Shown here in pieces: positions 12,374 to 25,266 of a stretch of DNA of 64,000 nucleotides (positions within the stretch are counted from its first letter, which is position 1; every line of letters starts with the position of its first letter). The DNA is from Chalciporus piperatus. Its lineage: Eukaryota; Basidiomycota; Agaricomycetes; Boletales; Boletaceae. Position numbers and translations under genes: made by a program. The stretch is taken from the NCBI GenBank assembly GCA_038093975.1, contig JBBPTG010000061.1, positions 81,926 through 145,925 of the forward strand, in the 5' to 3' direction. The notes under the pieces are model-generated. The model had not been told where the DNA came from. It searched no databases and saw only the letters and a program-made list of their open reading frames with translations.

Positions 12374-12380
12374 CACGTGA
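12374..12380 (+). promoter_or_regulatory. CACGTGA E-box upstream of APC11
   Basis: CACGTGA lies 109 bp before the APC11 start codon. The same heptamer precedes KU80, the acidic nucleolar-type gene and the ClpP/BRR6 pair. Known fungal binders of CACGTG are bHLH factors of the Cbf1 type; binding here is inferred. Confidence 0.35.
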
Positions 12381-12488
12381 AGTATAAGATCGACGCGTCC
12401 ACAAGAGTAAACATTGGACATCATTTGAACCATCCGCCAATTGATTCTTCGCCATGAGTATGCCAACACGGTCTCGCCATCCACCACG

Positions 12489-12939
12489 ATGAAAGTCCAC
12501 ATAAAACACTGGAGCGCCGTCGCGCAATGGCGCTGGAATACCGGCAACAACGACCAAGACGACGAGGGCGACGTGTGTGGTATCTGTCGTGTGCCCTACG
12601 AAGGGTGTTGCCCATCGTGCAAAATGCCGGGCGACGATTGTCCACTGAGTGAGTGTGTTCTCTCGCTGTCGGCGGGGACGCGTGTCGTGCTAACGGGTCG
12701 TTTTGTGTATGGCTTACAGTATGGGGCCAGTGTAGTCATATCTTTCACATGCACTGTCTGCTCAAGTGGCTCGGCACGACTGCCTCGAAACAGCAGTGTC
12801 CGATGGACCGTCGGCCTTGGGGTGCGTCCTCCCGTTTTCTCTTAGCCATGGTCATAGCAGATCTAACATCATCCGATCCTCGACAGTCACCGCAGAACGA
12901 AAAGTAGCGGACACATCGCAGCTAATCTCCCCGACCTGA
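12489..12939 (+). CDS. APC11: Anaphase-promoting complex subunit 11 (RING-H2)
   Basis: The catalytic RING subunit of the APC/C ubiquitin ligase, which recruits the E2 to mark cyclins and securin for destruction. Three exons join in phase: 12489-12648, 12720-12821 and 12887-12939. The protein starts MKVHIKHWSAVAQWRW and has the RING-H2 ligands in order: CGIC, CPSC, the DDCP loop, CSHIFHMHC and the final CPMDRRPW, all typical of Apc11. The C-terminus after PWVTAERK is a few residues longer than the core. Length, about 104 residues, is near the family norm. The next gene lies tail to tail on the other strand. Confidence 0.93.
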
Positions 12940-13506
12940 GTTTGTATCGCTAGATGAATGGACATATCTATTCCCAGATCGCCTTTAACGAGTACCCATT
13001 TCCACAATGGATGTTTTGACGTCTCCGTCCAGGTACCGGGAACTCCTGGTGTCCCTCGATATCGCGGACTCGATGCATATACGTATGGTCTGGTTATTAT
13101 ACATCAATAATACAGGCGCTGCTAACCAGCCTCTTTTCGATTCTCATCCCAAACACGTGAGGAATAGATTCTGTGGAATGGGGAACAACAAATGGGAGTC
13201 ATCAGATTATACTCTAACGTACATGTATGGCGTTTTGAAAAGGCCGATGAGTGAATGGATTCTGTGAATGTCAGGGGGGGACGTAGGGAAAAAAAGCAGC
13301 AACGCCCTATAGATATTGCAGTACAAGTACAAGCACAGATAGGAGGTCTAGGCTGGGCTAGATGACGAAGGAGGTGTAGAGCAGAACCAAACAGGTGCAT
13401 ATCTAGATTGAACCGATGTGAGAGAGCAAAGGAAACGTCGTGACATGTCGTGAAAAGTTGATTGGTTATTCGCCGGTGAAATACAGCGTGCGAGGGCGAA
13501 CAGCCG
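12940..13506. other. Convergent 3' flanks of APC11 and the PSP1-domain gene
   Basis: There is no supported gene. The open frame on the minus strand that runs through here is only read-through past the true, spliced end of the PSP1-domain gene. Confidence 0.5.
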
Positions 13507-15785
13507 CTACTGTTCGTATCCACCAGGTCCCTGAAGAGAGGCCATCCAAATTCGCGTCTTGTATAACCTGAGGGGTGTGTTGGTATAAAGTGCCAAGATG
13601 GGGTAGATGACACGCACCGGAACAATTCTCGTACGAGTTCTCGGAAGTCGATGCGTTTCTCCGCAACAAAGTAAAAGGTCAATTTTCGTCGGTCCCTGGA
13701 CATCGTGAGCGAAAAGAACGCCATACAAATGGCTAGAGGGCACACCATTGATATTCTGCATCTATGACTTCCATCGGTAATTTCTTTTGTCGAACCTTGC
13801 TTTGACACAATTGAAGCGCTTTCATTTCGTCCTGCATCTTGGTAACAAGATGTCTGTCTCGGGATAAGTAAATGCCGCGCGATGTCAAGTCGTGCGACGT
13901 ACTGTGTATCTTGAGGTTGGGCTTTGCCATATATCATCTTTGGATTGATGTCCTTCTTGGAGCCCACGCTGCTCTGCTGACCACCGGGACTGAGCGGTCC
14001 GCTATCGCTATAGTTGATACGCTCTTTCTGCTCCCGCTGGAATGCCTCAACCTCCTTGAGCGTGATAGTATCGTTGATGACCTTGCCGAGGTCTTTCCCT
14101 CTATCCGCCTCCACGATGACGAGGTCACCAACTCTGACGTCTAGGCTGAGATCTGTCAAGTAGAACAGATCTGTACGTCCAGCTTTGAATTCGACGATGT
14201 ACAGTGGCCACGATGCAGGGACGGCTGATAGGGGGACACCTTTGCCTAGATCGTTGATGTTTGGCTGAGGCGCATCGGACGTGCGCCGTTGAATTTGTTG
14301 AGGGTAGAACGGCCCCTGTTGGGGTTGAATGGAGCGAGCACTGGTGGGAGAGAGAGGAGAGGAAACGGTGCTCGTCCCAGAGCGATTGTACAACGAAGTG
14401 CCGTTGGAGGGTAGATACTGGATGCCTTGTCCGGGGATGAAACGGGCAGTGAGTGATTGCTGCTGCTGGGGGGTTGTGCCATTGCCACCCCCGAGGTACT
14501 GGGACTGGGCCTCCATGAGCTGTTGCTCAAAGTGGCCGCGTGGTGGACTACCCCCAGTGGACAACCCGCTATCGCTGGGAGATCCGAAGCGTTGACCAGA
14601 TGCGAATGATGTGCCGGTGGGGATGTTGAGGTTGATGGGTTTGTAGGGCGAGACGCGATCGGATGAGGGAGGGCTGCGTGACATGGGAGCGTAGATAGGA
14701 AGAGAGGAAGGTTGGCTTGGAGGATGAGTGGAAGACGAAGGCCCAGGACCGTCCTTGATGTTGAGAGAGCCGAGATCTGCAGCAAGATCGTCGTCGGACA
14801 ACATGAGACCGCCACGACCGCCGAAAGACTGATGAAAGACACTGGAACGAGTACCCTCATCCTGAGGGTCGCTTCCCGGAGCATTGAAGCCAACGACAGC
14901 CGGTCTGCGAGGTTGCACGACGCTGACGCTATGCCGTCGACTTGTCGTGCCACTCCCACCACCACCGCTCTCGTCCTTTGGAGGGTTCATCCCTGCCCAT
15001 AGCTCCCGTAGCGCTGAACCATCATCCAAGAGGATCTGGCCCACGTCCCTGACAAACGGGCTCATATTCGAGGCATCAATAGTTTGCCTGTTAGAATAGC
15101 CATTGGCACCGCCAATGTGCGAATCAAAGTTATTACTCAAGGGTGATCTACCCATAGTTCCAAGTGATCCATACCGGCTGCTGCCAGGCGGTTTGATATC
15201 TCCGTAGCGTGAGCCCGGGATATTGAGTGGGTTTGTCTGGAGGTCCGACCAAACACCCTGGTTCTGGAATGGACTGCCTATTGGTCCGGGGCGCGTTGTC
15301 GCCGCTAGGGATTGAGATCTGCTACGAGTGAGATCGGGTGCGTAGTTGCGACCACGGGCAGTGGGGATGGATGGGCTCATGTAGCGCTCTTCATAGGTAT
15401 CGGAGAGAGCCTCGGACTCGTCGTCCTCGAATGTGGAAGCGAATCTAGAGTCGCGCATTGCGGAGGAGAAGTTGGACTGTGGGTTTGAGAACGAGGAAGT
15501 TCTTGTGGGAACGGATGAAGGTAGCCCGCCAGCGCGGCTACTGGTATTGAATGATTGCATTCTTGAAGACCAGGGAGAGCTAGCGGTTCCACCGAGACTG
15601 GAAGGAATGGTATGCTGTTGAGATGGAGAGCTGAGGAAGTCCTGAGAGTCCTTGTGGGGTGGTTGGCTTGCAGCACGCTCTCTGAGAGAACCCGAGCCCG
15701 AGTCTTGTTTTGAAGGGACGAGGAATCGATTTCTTCGATCAGAGTCGTCGGGTAGGTGTTGTTGGGCACTGTTTGAGTATTGCAT
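13507..15785 (-). CDS. PSP1 C-terminal-domain protein
   Basis: The start is MQYSNSAQQHLPDD at 15785. About 530 residues of Ser/Gly/Gln/Pro-rich, disordered sequence lead to the conserved PSP1 C-terminal domain. That domain begins near SWPLYIVEFKAGRTDLFYL, with VRVGDLVIVEADRGKDLGKV, then, after an intron, KMQDEMKALQLCQSKV, and ends FYFVAEKRIDFRELVRELF...YKTRIWMASL. Three introns near the 3' end join in phase and the stop is at 13507-13509. The domain is shared with yeast Psp1 and bacterial PSP1/RicT-type proteins; its biochemical role in fungi is poorly known. I infer a cytoplasmic, possibly RNA-linked regulator, with low certainty on role. Confidence 0.85.
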
Positions 15786-16689
15786 CGTGGACGAGCGAGT
15801 TCCTCTCTTGTATTTTTTTTTGCTAGATCCTTGCGGCCACCGCCAGTTGGGTTTACAGCAGGTTCGTGTGATCCAGGAACGGACTGATGGGTTTGAGCGC
15901 TTCGGTTTGCCGCGTGAAGTGGGTCTGAAGCTCTGCTCGGCGTGAGTTCATTCAATTCATACGCACACGATCATCACGGCCACGACGCACCTGTTGCTGA
16001 GCTCGTCAGATCCGACGGGGGATATGCAGGTCCCACGACGCGATGGGTCGGTAGTCTTTGAACCAAATGTAGTCTACAGCGAGCGGATGGAAAGGATGCG
16101 AAAGAACAGGGCGGATAATTATGAACGGGAAGGCTGGGCGTAATTGCGGAGTACTAGTCTTGGCCCTCAACCGAACGAAAGGTCTTCAAACGCAATTTGT
16201 TTTGACAGCAGTCAGGTGGTCCTCATCACATGAACCCAGCTAACGCCAAACCACCATCAACTGCGGACCTCTGCGGACTTTGTGTGGCTGCGAGTTCCCA
16301 TCATGCCCTGGTCTCTCCAATGGTAGACAGTTCGCCGACACTAATAAGTCCATGTTGAGCACCGTAAGACATCTACAGACAATGTCCAATCCAACACAAC
16401 GAATATCATACGTCCGGTCATCCAAGAGCGCACCGGCTACCACCTGACTCGGTGGATTTAGCCTGCCACGCCAATTCGGTCGCACACCCTCGGAAAGAGT
16501 GCAAACTGAACGACCACTTCAACTCGCCTTCTCACACCCAAGCACCCCGTGGACCTGAGATCCATGAATGGTATACACGCAGCGGCATTCAGACGGAGCC
16601 GTCAAGAAGCATGCCCTGGAAACTCATCCCTCGGGTTTCTCCTTCCCCAATTTCGCCGTGGGATACCAGACGACCCTGGGGACCCATCC
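15786..16689. other. Intergenic: promoter of the PSP1-domain gene and 3' flank of RGP1
   Basis: An apparent long minus-strand frame over the left end (to 15955) is an alternative frame of the PSP1-domain gene and its leader. I see no independent gene here. Confidence 0.5.
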
Positions 16690-19600
16690 TCAAACGTCGA
16701 AAACTACGTCCATGGCCTTGAATGCAGTATTCCCGGGCCAAACGCTGATGGGGACCTCGCATTCCACGGTCTCCACCTTGACCTCCCTCCAATCCTTCTC
16801 GTCGTCTTCTTTTGCTTTCGACGCGTCTTCGTCTTCCGCTTCTTCGTCGCCGTCGTGGTACTCTCGTTCGCCAGCGCCGAGGAAAGAGGATACAAAGAAT
16901 TGGGTCCAAGTAGATGGTTTCGATTGTTCTTCTGGTTTAGGACGCTCCTTCGGTGCAATAGAGGAATTGGCTTTATATGGCGTTCCCCATTCCCCAGCTG
17001 GGCCATCTTGAGACATGTGCCTTAGGCGCACACCGTCAACGCTGTTCTGCGACGATTCTGCGGCGACGGCGACCAGCAAGCACAATCTGACGCGCCAAAC
17101 CAGGCCACCTGCGGAGCCCGAAGCCTTGTCGCCCAGCTGAACTTGGAAAGCGGGGCTCGCGTCCGAGGGTATATCGAGTGAAAAGGTTGTCCGGAGGACC
17201 GAAGAGACCAAAGAAGCGTGATGCTCTGCGTGAACTCGCCGCATATGGCGGAGATTACCGGCTGACGCGATTTGGGAGGGAAGCATTTCCTGAGACTCCA
17301 ACATGGCGGACAACTGTGACGCAAACGATCAATCGGAATTGCAAACTCGTCTCGAACGGGTCTCACCGATAAAACTCTTGACCGACCCTGTCGGTCATTC
17401 AACTCCACAACCCCTAACACGGTCTCGCCAAGCCTATATGCCGATTTGGTAAAAGTCAGTATAGCCACCTTGACCCCATCCTTGTTGACGTCGTAGGACA
17501 CTGCCATACCGGCGCAAAAACCTTGCTTTAGTAGATCTCTAGATGAAATGGTGTATCACTTACCCTTCTTCGGGTTGCGCGTCAAGATCTCAACAGCCTC
17601 CCTGCATCCCGTCAGAGCGCCACAGTCACTATCTCGCTCCCGTTCAAAATCACCCTGCAACGGTGATACCGCTTCAGGGGGCATCTTGATCCGGACGCCA
17701 GTGGCGTCGGGGTCTGGGAATGTAGTCAGCAAACGTTGTCCGTAGCTTTGCAGATCATCCAGGGAGCGGAAGCTGTTGTTGGCTGTAAGACTTGAACTTA
17801 GAATTCCATATGGTTCCGGGGTTGCGCCGAGAACGTACATGAAGATAGTGCCTTTGCGGTTCCATTTGGTGACCCATCTACCACCTTTGGCGCGTCGTCT
17901 AATGAGATAACGCGTCGCTTTGCTACCGGCCACAGGAGGTTGTAGGGTCTGGGCGCTTTACCAACTGTAGAAGAATTGATGGGCACCTTATCGGACAGGG
18001 AACGAGGACTAGACCTTACCGGCGGCGTGGTTGTAGACCCGTATTGGAACCTTCATAACACGACTTACGCTGTTTGCACCAGTGGGCCCGAGACTGCTTG
18101 ACCACCTCATTGCAGAAGCACCAGCGCGACATGTGCCTATCACTAGCTCGTACGAGAACTTCAGTGCCCGCCCACGGAACGTTGGTGGCAAGTTTTCAGG
18201 AAGTGGTAGCGTATACGTGTCTTAGATGATGTCAGCAATACGCGCACCATGAACAAGAATATCACTTACATGTTCGGGATTCTCCCGGAGGCAGTAAGAG
18301 GTCCACAGCAAGCATGGCTGGCTGTACGTTGAATGTGGGGAGCGGCGCGTCAGGATCTATATCCTCTTCCGTCCCTCCGTTTGTCAATCCAAGCCCGACA
18401 CCAATCTGCTGCCCATTGACCGATGCCGATGTTGATGACACAGACGGTGCTCTAGAACGTCCCGAGACCCATGACTGCGAGGAAGGTAAAGGTGATGAAG
18501 GCGCAGAGAATGTAGAGGGAGATAGCAGGGAGAAGAGGCTGCTGGTGAGTGAAGCTGAACGAGTATGTGATCGCCGGCGTTCTTGTATCCGTTGGTGGGA
18601 CGTGATATCCATGCTCCCACCTCCCACAATAGGGCGCTTCGTAAGTTTCAGTCGGAGGGCGCTCAATGTCTGAGCTTGATCTGGGGTCATAACCACACCT
18701 GGGAGAGGGGTGATCGAAACCGCGCCCAGGAGTTGAGCATAGGAGTAGAGAATCAACTCGGAGTTCGAGTTCACGAGCGCGCCGTTTCGTAGTGTGGTAG
18801 ATATTTTCGGTTGAGGGGCGGTGGGTGGAGGACCATGACCCAGACCGAGTTGATGCGGTCTGCGGGCTTGGGCAGGGCGGTGAGAGTACGGATGGTTGTC
18901 AGTCTTGACAGAATGTTGATCGGGCAAGTCTGTTAATGATGGGGATTGCGGAAGAGGCGTTCCCGGGTATGGAGTTGTCGGTGTCTCTGCTATCGGGTCG
19001 AGGGCAAGGGAGAAGGTGGATGTAGATGTAGATGAACTGGATAGGCCAGAACGGTGCGGGTGTGGGGGCTGCTGTACTTCGTTAAGGTGAATCTGGACAT
19101 CAGTCACCGACTGTTTACGAGCGTGAGGGTGTGTGGGAGGAAGCTGAAAGTCGGGGGCGCGGGATAGGGGAGAGCTTTTGGCTGTGGTCGAACGTCCTTC
19201 GCGGAGATGGGTGAGAGACTAGAGTAGATTGTTCGCATACGCACCTGCATCCGTGAACTCGCTGTAAGCCCGCACATATGGGCTCTTGTCTACCTTGTCG
19301 CTACACTTGTGGAGTTCGCCGGCGGGAATGTCAATGGATAATGACCTCGACTTTTCGAGGAGGAGAGATTGTCTCTTTTGTTCAAGCACGCTCGACATGT
19401 TCTTCTTCCCTGTATGATCTTGGCCAATGAACCCCTTCCTCGCTGGTAGATCACGAGCATTGTTAGGAGGAACGGGTATCGAAGGGAGGGCGCTTGGTCG
19501 AGGAATGCCAGGAGAGGTGGGCGGCCTTGCAAGGGGCGCAGAGCTGATAGAATGAGCCCCGCGTTTGTGAGTGTTCTTGACCTTTGGTGATTCTGGCGTT

Positions 19601-19767
19601 CGAGTGTTCGTGAAAGTTATCGTTACGGAGAACTGCTCCCCCGCGAAATAAGACGCCTGGGAGGGCGTTACTTGAACGCGAATTGCGGAATCCACGTCCG
19701 TTGTTGGTAGATCGTCTACAGACATTTGTGGCGAACGGGTCGGGCCAGTCGATCGAGGATATGACAC
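16690..19767 (-). CDS. RGP1: Rgp1, subunit of the Ric1-Rgp1 guanine nucleotide exchange factor
   Basis: Rgp1 pairs with Ric1 to activate the Golgi Rab GTPase Ypt6/Rab6 in retrograde traffic. The N-terminus has the arrestin-like start IRVQVTPSQASYFAGEQFSV then TFTNTRTPES. The long Ser/Pro-rich middle includes HPHARKQSV. The conserved core follows: YSYAQLLGAV, LPPTFRGRALKFSYELVIGT and MKVPIRVYNH. The C-terminus reads VRLCLLVAVAAE and ends ETVECEVPISVWPGNTAFKA before the TGA at 16690-16692. Several introns were joined in phase. The junction near 19110-19220 is best explained by a 64-nt GTGCGT...CACAG intron; a 75-nt alternative is also in phase. It is head to head with CSN7, 410 bp apart. Confidence 0.85.
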
Positions 19768-20177
19768 GTATCCAAGTACAGCGGCGACGGCCCAGGGCTT
19801 CTATCAAACGGCGGACTGACAGAGGATTGAATGACTATAAATACAGGGAGTTTATCCCTCTGAGAACAGGACACGAAGGAAGTTGCTCATAGAGTCGCGG
19901 GTCACACCGGCTGACATCCAAGACAGTTGCAGCCAATCTTTTCATAAAACTAAGGGCCATGGTTATTCATTACATCTGGGTGAACTCGACTGCGCTGAAA
20001 TGTCACCATATGTTGAACGTGGTGGATCTGTACTATGTACTCTGTAGTAGATGCTACTAACTTGCTGTACCTTGGCAGTGGTAGTGTAGTTGTTTGTCAA
20101 CACCTTTGATCCAACTTGAAACACCTCCTAGAATCGCTTGCCTTTATCGCAGTCAACCTCGCTCTCTAATCAACGCC

Positions 20178-21275
20178 ATGGAACTGGGTGCCAACTTTGC
20201 CGCAAGACTCGAACCTTTCCTTCTCATCTCCAAATCCGCTAAAGGAGCGGCCGCCGCAAAGCTCATCCAAGATGCCACTTCTGCACCGGGCGTGTTCGTC
20301 TTCGCCGAGCTCTTGGAGCTGCCTAACATCCAGGAGGTATATCGTGGCCCATTCGTGTCCTCCAACGCTACTTACCTCTCTTCAAACCAGCTTTCCAACA
20401 GCGAGCAACATGCACGCTTTGTGTCGCTATTGCAACTCTTCTCATATCGTACGTTCAGAGACTATCTAGGCAAGTGCAGTCAAGTCCTCCTCGTGGGCGA
20501 TCAATGACGGTTTGCACTACAGAGAATAAAGACGCTCTTCCACCTCTAAGTCAGGCTCAGATAAAAAAGCTCAAGTACCTGACGATCGTCACGCTAGCAG
20601 CCGAACGCCGTGTATGACCCCTTGTCCCTTCGCGTTGCACCCGCTGACACAACATCGTAACAGATCCTTCCGTACTCTCTGCTGCTCCAGGAACTCCAAA
20701 TTGAAAGTATAAGAGAGCTCGAAGACCTGATCATCGATGCCATCTACCTTGACATTCTTCGTGGCAAACTCGATCAGAAGGAACAACAACTCGAGGTCGA
20801 GTACACGATGGGTAGGGACCTTGAGCCTGCCAAGCTCGAGAATCTATTGGAGGCACTTCAGAACTGGTGCGTTTCATACGATCACCTTCATCAGTGTTTA
20901 CTCACCCGTGACGTAGGGCCCACACGACTGCATCAGTATTGTCAGAGCTGGATCAGAAGCTCGTGGAAGCGACCAATCACAACGCGGCAGTGCAAGCAGG
21001 AATGTCGGAACACGAAAAGACCTATCAATGTACCCTGGTAGAACTCTCCGAGCGCCAGAAGGATAACAAAGGAGGAAGAAGAACGCAGGTCTCCCAGAAT
21101 AGTGTCGATAGCATGGACGTCGACGAATTCCCCCCAGATGGACCCAGGCTCAGAAACAGAAAGTATGCCTCTGTTCCCGCTCGTCGCTTATCTGTTGTCT
21201 CACCGACATCATCGTTGTAGGGGAACGGTAGACGCTCTCTTGAAACAGCAGCAAAGGAAACGCAACAGGACATGA
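20178..21275 (+). CDS. CSN7: COP9 signalosome subunit 7 (PCI domain)
   Basis: A scaffold subunit of the COP9 signalosome, which removes Nedd8 from cullins. The start is MELGANFAARLEPFL at 20178. The PCI domain follows: FVFAELLELPNIQEVY, then LPPLSQAQIKKLKYLTIVTL, then IESIRELEDLIIDAIY and LDILRGKLDQ. A coiled helix follows the domain. The first intron (20470-20522) uses a GC donor with the perfect AG|GCAAGT context and joins G to AG, giving YLENKDALPP. The last intron (GTATGC...TTGTAG) gives a basic tail KGTVDALLKQQQRKRNRT ending at 21275; without it the frame would stop at 21220. The family is clear; the tail choice is an inference. Confidence 0.87.
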
Positions 21276-21733
21276 ACGCTCCAATCCACGACTCTGTATC
21301 ATAGTTGACATCATTTCTTCGCATACGCATTCACCATCCACACGAGCAGAATGTTTGAGTTCACGGTGCTGATTATACATTCCTGAAACACATTGCAATG
21401 AACATCAAGTGCGCGGAGCTGCCATCACGGGTTGGATCAAAAGGCATGCATGTGCAAAAGCGAATCGTGCTTCAAGGGTGATCCATTCGCTAGATGTCTC
21501 AAAGAAAGTCTGCATGATCACGATATCCTGAAATTCCCATCAGTTGAAAAAGTGGGGCAAGTGATGACCTGAAATTCTTGGACAATGGAAAAGAAAATTG
21601 CTACAGCTGCAAGTTGACGAAAGATGTTCCTGAATGCTTGCAAGATGGCAGGGATAAGGAAGAACACTACTACCCTCTACTACCACAATGACTCAATGAG
21701 TTCTGCGGTGCCTCCGAAGTCAGAGTCACGCAT

Positions 21734-21742
21734 ATCACGTGA
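21734..21742 (+). promoter_or_regulatory. ATCACGTGA E-box upstream of KU80
   Basis: ATCACGTGA lies 89 bp before the KU80 start. The identical nonamer precedes the gene at 26469. It is a plausible bHLH site; binding is inferred. Confidence 0.4.
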
Positions 21743-21830
21743 GAGTTAATTGGCGCGACGTGTTTTTGCGTGGCAGTGTTTTCTCCTGACTCCTCCCCCA
21801 CCACCACCAACGCGCCAAACTAACAGCACC

Positions 21831-24800
21831 ATGCCCGCAGAACGAGCTGGTGTGAGTACCATATCTATCAGCTATCCAATTTTGACTAATGCACTACATC
21901 ACAGTACACCGTAACCATGTTTCTTGTGGATGTCTCGCCATCCATGGGAGCGACCAGAACGGTCGAGCTACCCGATGGTCCAGGCGGCGAGCCAAGGAGT
22001 ATAGAGATGACCAAACTCGAATGGTCACTCCAGTTCGTAAAGATGAAGATACAAGAAATGGTACCTCTCTTTCTCTCAAACTTACTCGCTCCTAACAAGA
22101 AGTCGCCGCAGATATTTAACGGGCGGAAGACGGACCAGTGTGGTGTCATCATTTTCGGGTCAGATGGTGCGTAATGCTTCATTTGCATATTCATGACTGC
22201 CTTTTATTGGAACACGCATGCATTCTTATATATTACTTTCCCGTACAATGATCATTCTGATGTATGAACAGAAACCGACAACATCGTCAACGAGAAGAAT
22301 GGAGGTTATGATCACGTTTCAGAATACATTCCAATCGCTCAGCCGAATGCCGGTACCCTTGCAAAACTAGATGAACTTGAGGCGTCGGAGACCCCGGGTG
22401 ACCGTAAGTGTCACCATTGTGCTTCATTTCGACGCACATCCATCGGCTTGAATGACATGCAATTTTGTGAAAATCAGCAATCGATGCCCTCATTGTCGGT
22501 ATCGAGACACAAGACACATACCTGGAGAAGAAGCGCACTTGGACGCGCAAAGTTGTGATCATTACGGATGGCGAATCCCCGATGGAAATTGAGGATTGGG
22601 AAGCGACTGTGAAGAAAATGTCAAGTTTGAACATTTCTGTGACTGTTGTGTGAGTAACCTCCGTTCAACAACGGGGTCTGGATTGTCCATCCTCACTCCG
22701 CTCTACATCCCGTTTTCCTGAACCGTCTGGATACTAACATTTTTGGCCAGCGGCGTTGACTTTGACGACGACGAACTTCCATATCACGAAGAAGGCAAGT
22801 CCGCCATCAAGGTGACTAAAAGAGGGGCTCTTGCGCACTTCTTCATCCTGACAATCTTCTCGTAGCGCGCGAACGAAAGCTTCTACGCTCGCCTTACAGC
22901 GGCCTTGTCAGAAGGTCTTGGACTTCTTGGAACCCTTGAGCATGCACTCCTTTCCCTCTCCTACCCCCACATCAAGGAAACCAAGTCCGCACTTCTCTCC
23001 ACCACACTACGTTTAGGAGACGTTGAGGTCCGGGAGAGTGAAGCCATCGAGCTGAATGTACGCCTCGCCAAATGTACCAGCGTTGCCCGCGCAGGTAGCT
23101 GGAAGAAGTTTATTGGAAATGACGATGGTGAGGACGAGGGAAAGGCAACATTCAAGGAGGTCAAGAGACGCACCGAGTACGTCATCGACAGGTCAACCGA
23201 AGAGGAAGAGAGAGAAGAGAAAAAACCGAGCGACCAAGATGCTACGATGGATGTTGACGAGGATAATACAAGTGTCGTGGAAGAGGGCGCGCATCTCGAG
23301 AAAGTCGAGAAGGAGCAGCTCATCAGAGGGTTCAAGTACGGTTCAACATATGTCCCGTGTCCAGACGGGCAGTTTGAGACGTTGAACACGAGGAAGGGAA
23401 TTGATATTTGCGGGTTCTTCCAGAGGAAGAACGTACGTCACTTTCGCTCTGCCTCTTCTGCTTCCATTCGGAACTGACTCGCTTTTCTGCAGTTCAATCG
23501 TTCGTATCCCATGGGTGAGCTATCGTACGTATATGCATCCCCGACCTCTGTGCCGGATCAACTTGCCTTGTCATCTATTGTCCAAGCCATGTATGAAAAA
23601 GGTGTTCTAGCGATTGCTAGAATGGTGAGCCGGGATGGGGCGGATCCAAAGATGGGCGTCCTGGCTCCTATCGTATGGCAGAACGTGGATGTATTGTTGT
23701 GGGTACAGGTACGCTCTACCCTTCGTCCTCGGCCGTCAAAGTGTTAAGTGGTACCGGCCGTCTCTGCTCTGCACAGATGCCCTTCGCAGACGATGTCCGA
23801 CATTATACCTTCCCCTCGCTCTCTACGCTTGTCTCAAGATCGGGCGAAACGATCACAAAGCATCCTTACATTCCCACTGAAGAGCAACTCGTAGCAATGG
23901 ACGACTTCGTGGATGCAATGGACCTCATGGAGGCAGGGGATAAGAATGAGGACGGGTAGGTTTTCCATTTCCACTTGTTACGAGAGCCTCAGCTTACCCT
24001 TGCGTTGCCAGAAAACGACAGGCTTGGTTTGATTCGCGTCTATCGTATAACCCCGCCATTCACCGAACGAAGCAAGCTCAATTCCACTCTGCAGTGGTAC
24101 CGGACATTGCTACGCATCCTCTTGCGCCACCCCACCCTGAGCTCACGAAGTACTTTGATCCTTCAAAACGTGTTGTCAAGGCTGCGAAGCAGGCACTAGA
24201 AGAGTGCAAGAACGCCTTCAAGGTTAAAGAAGGTAGGTGTTACCCCTTCGAGTCTCGGCATAGTCACTGAGTACGTGTCATTTTAATCCTCTAGTTCCTA
24301 AGCGGGTTGCCCGAGCTCGAAAAGATGGACACATGCACGCGCAAGACCAAGATGAGGACATGATTCTTCTCGACCAGAAAGGACCCGCTCGGCAACGAGC
24401 CCCTGTCGCGGCCCCATCGAACTCCCAAGCTATCGTCTCGCCATCTCGTTCTGCAAAGAAAAAGGTGACAGAGGACGACTCTGAAACTGAGTCCGAGTCC
24501 GAAGGTGAAGCTGTGTTGGTCGCGAAACCCAAGCAAGGTGCTTCGCCTGGGTTGCCCACGCCGACTGCATCCCCTGAGCCGGAGCCTGACCCGCAGAGAG
24601 CTCCGGGCAGAATCATTGGGAACACTTATCCCTTGAAGGATTTCCGCCAGAACCTCAAGCAGGGCGATGTGGTGTCCAAGGCTGTTGAAGATGTTGGTGT
24701 TGTGGTGAGGGAAATTGTTGGACGGCCGTTTGCGAACCGAAGGAAAGATGAGATGGTGGAGTGTCTGAAGGCCTTGCGTGAAGCGTGTTTGAGGGTGAGT

Positions 24801-25164
24801 GCCATGGCGACTTATGAATGGGTCAGACTTGACGAGCTGACACTGTGTAATTCGTAGGAGGACGAAATAGATCAATGGAATGCGTGAGTAGGAAACTTGC
24901 TTATCCCTGGCCATGGGACTTATCAGCCACACAGGATTCTGAAAGGTCTGAAAGAAGACTGCATGGGCAAGAACGGTAACCGGGAGTTCTGGGCAGAGTT
25001 ACAGAAGCTGGGTCGCGAGATAAGCTTGATCAGCGCGCCTGAAGCGAAGGGCTCTGGTGGCGGGATATCGACTGTTTCAGAATCTGCTGCGGAGGTGGTA
25101 AGTACTCCATCAGCCTGTGGATGGCCTTGATATTGACCACCAACTTTAGTTCATGCAGCAGTGA
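21831..25164 (+). CDS. KU80: Ku80 subunit of the DNA end-binding Ku heterodimer
   Basis: Ku80 with Ku70 rings broken DNA ends for non-homologous end joining and protects telomeres. A tiny first exon (MPAERAG) is followed by the von Willebrand A-like start TVTMFLVDVSPSMG and later VVIITDGESPMEIEDW. The beta-barrel core carries VKRRTEYVIDRS, IRGFKYGSTYVPC and KGIDICGFFQRKN, then SSIVQAMYEKGVLAIARMV. The C-terminal arm includes HPLAPPHPELTKYF, an acidic/Ser linker, NLKQGDVVSKAVEDVGVVV and the helical tail ILKGLKEDCMGKNGNREFW. All traced introns join in phase. The end is placed at 25164 (AEVFMQQ) using a GTAAGT donor; without that intron the frame stops at 25130. It looks complete. Confidence 0.92.
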
Positions 25165-25266
25165 ATGTCTTCTCTCATTTAGTTTTGTACTTTTATTGTT
25201 AACACTTGGAGTATGATATCATTGGCTATTTCCGTTTTATTATCGCGAACCACTTAGAACCCTGCG

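Noticed and set aside
14246..14965. Minus-strand frame of 239 codons
   Set aside because: It is another frame within the disordered part of the PSP1-domain gene, which has the recognisable domain and spliced end in its own frame.
15377..15955. Minus-strand frame of 192 codons overlapping the PSP1-domain gene start
   Set aside because: Alternative frame of the same exon and leader; the PSP1 frame is much longer and continues into the conserved domain.
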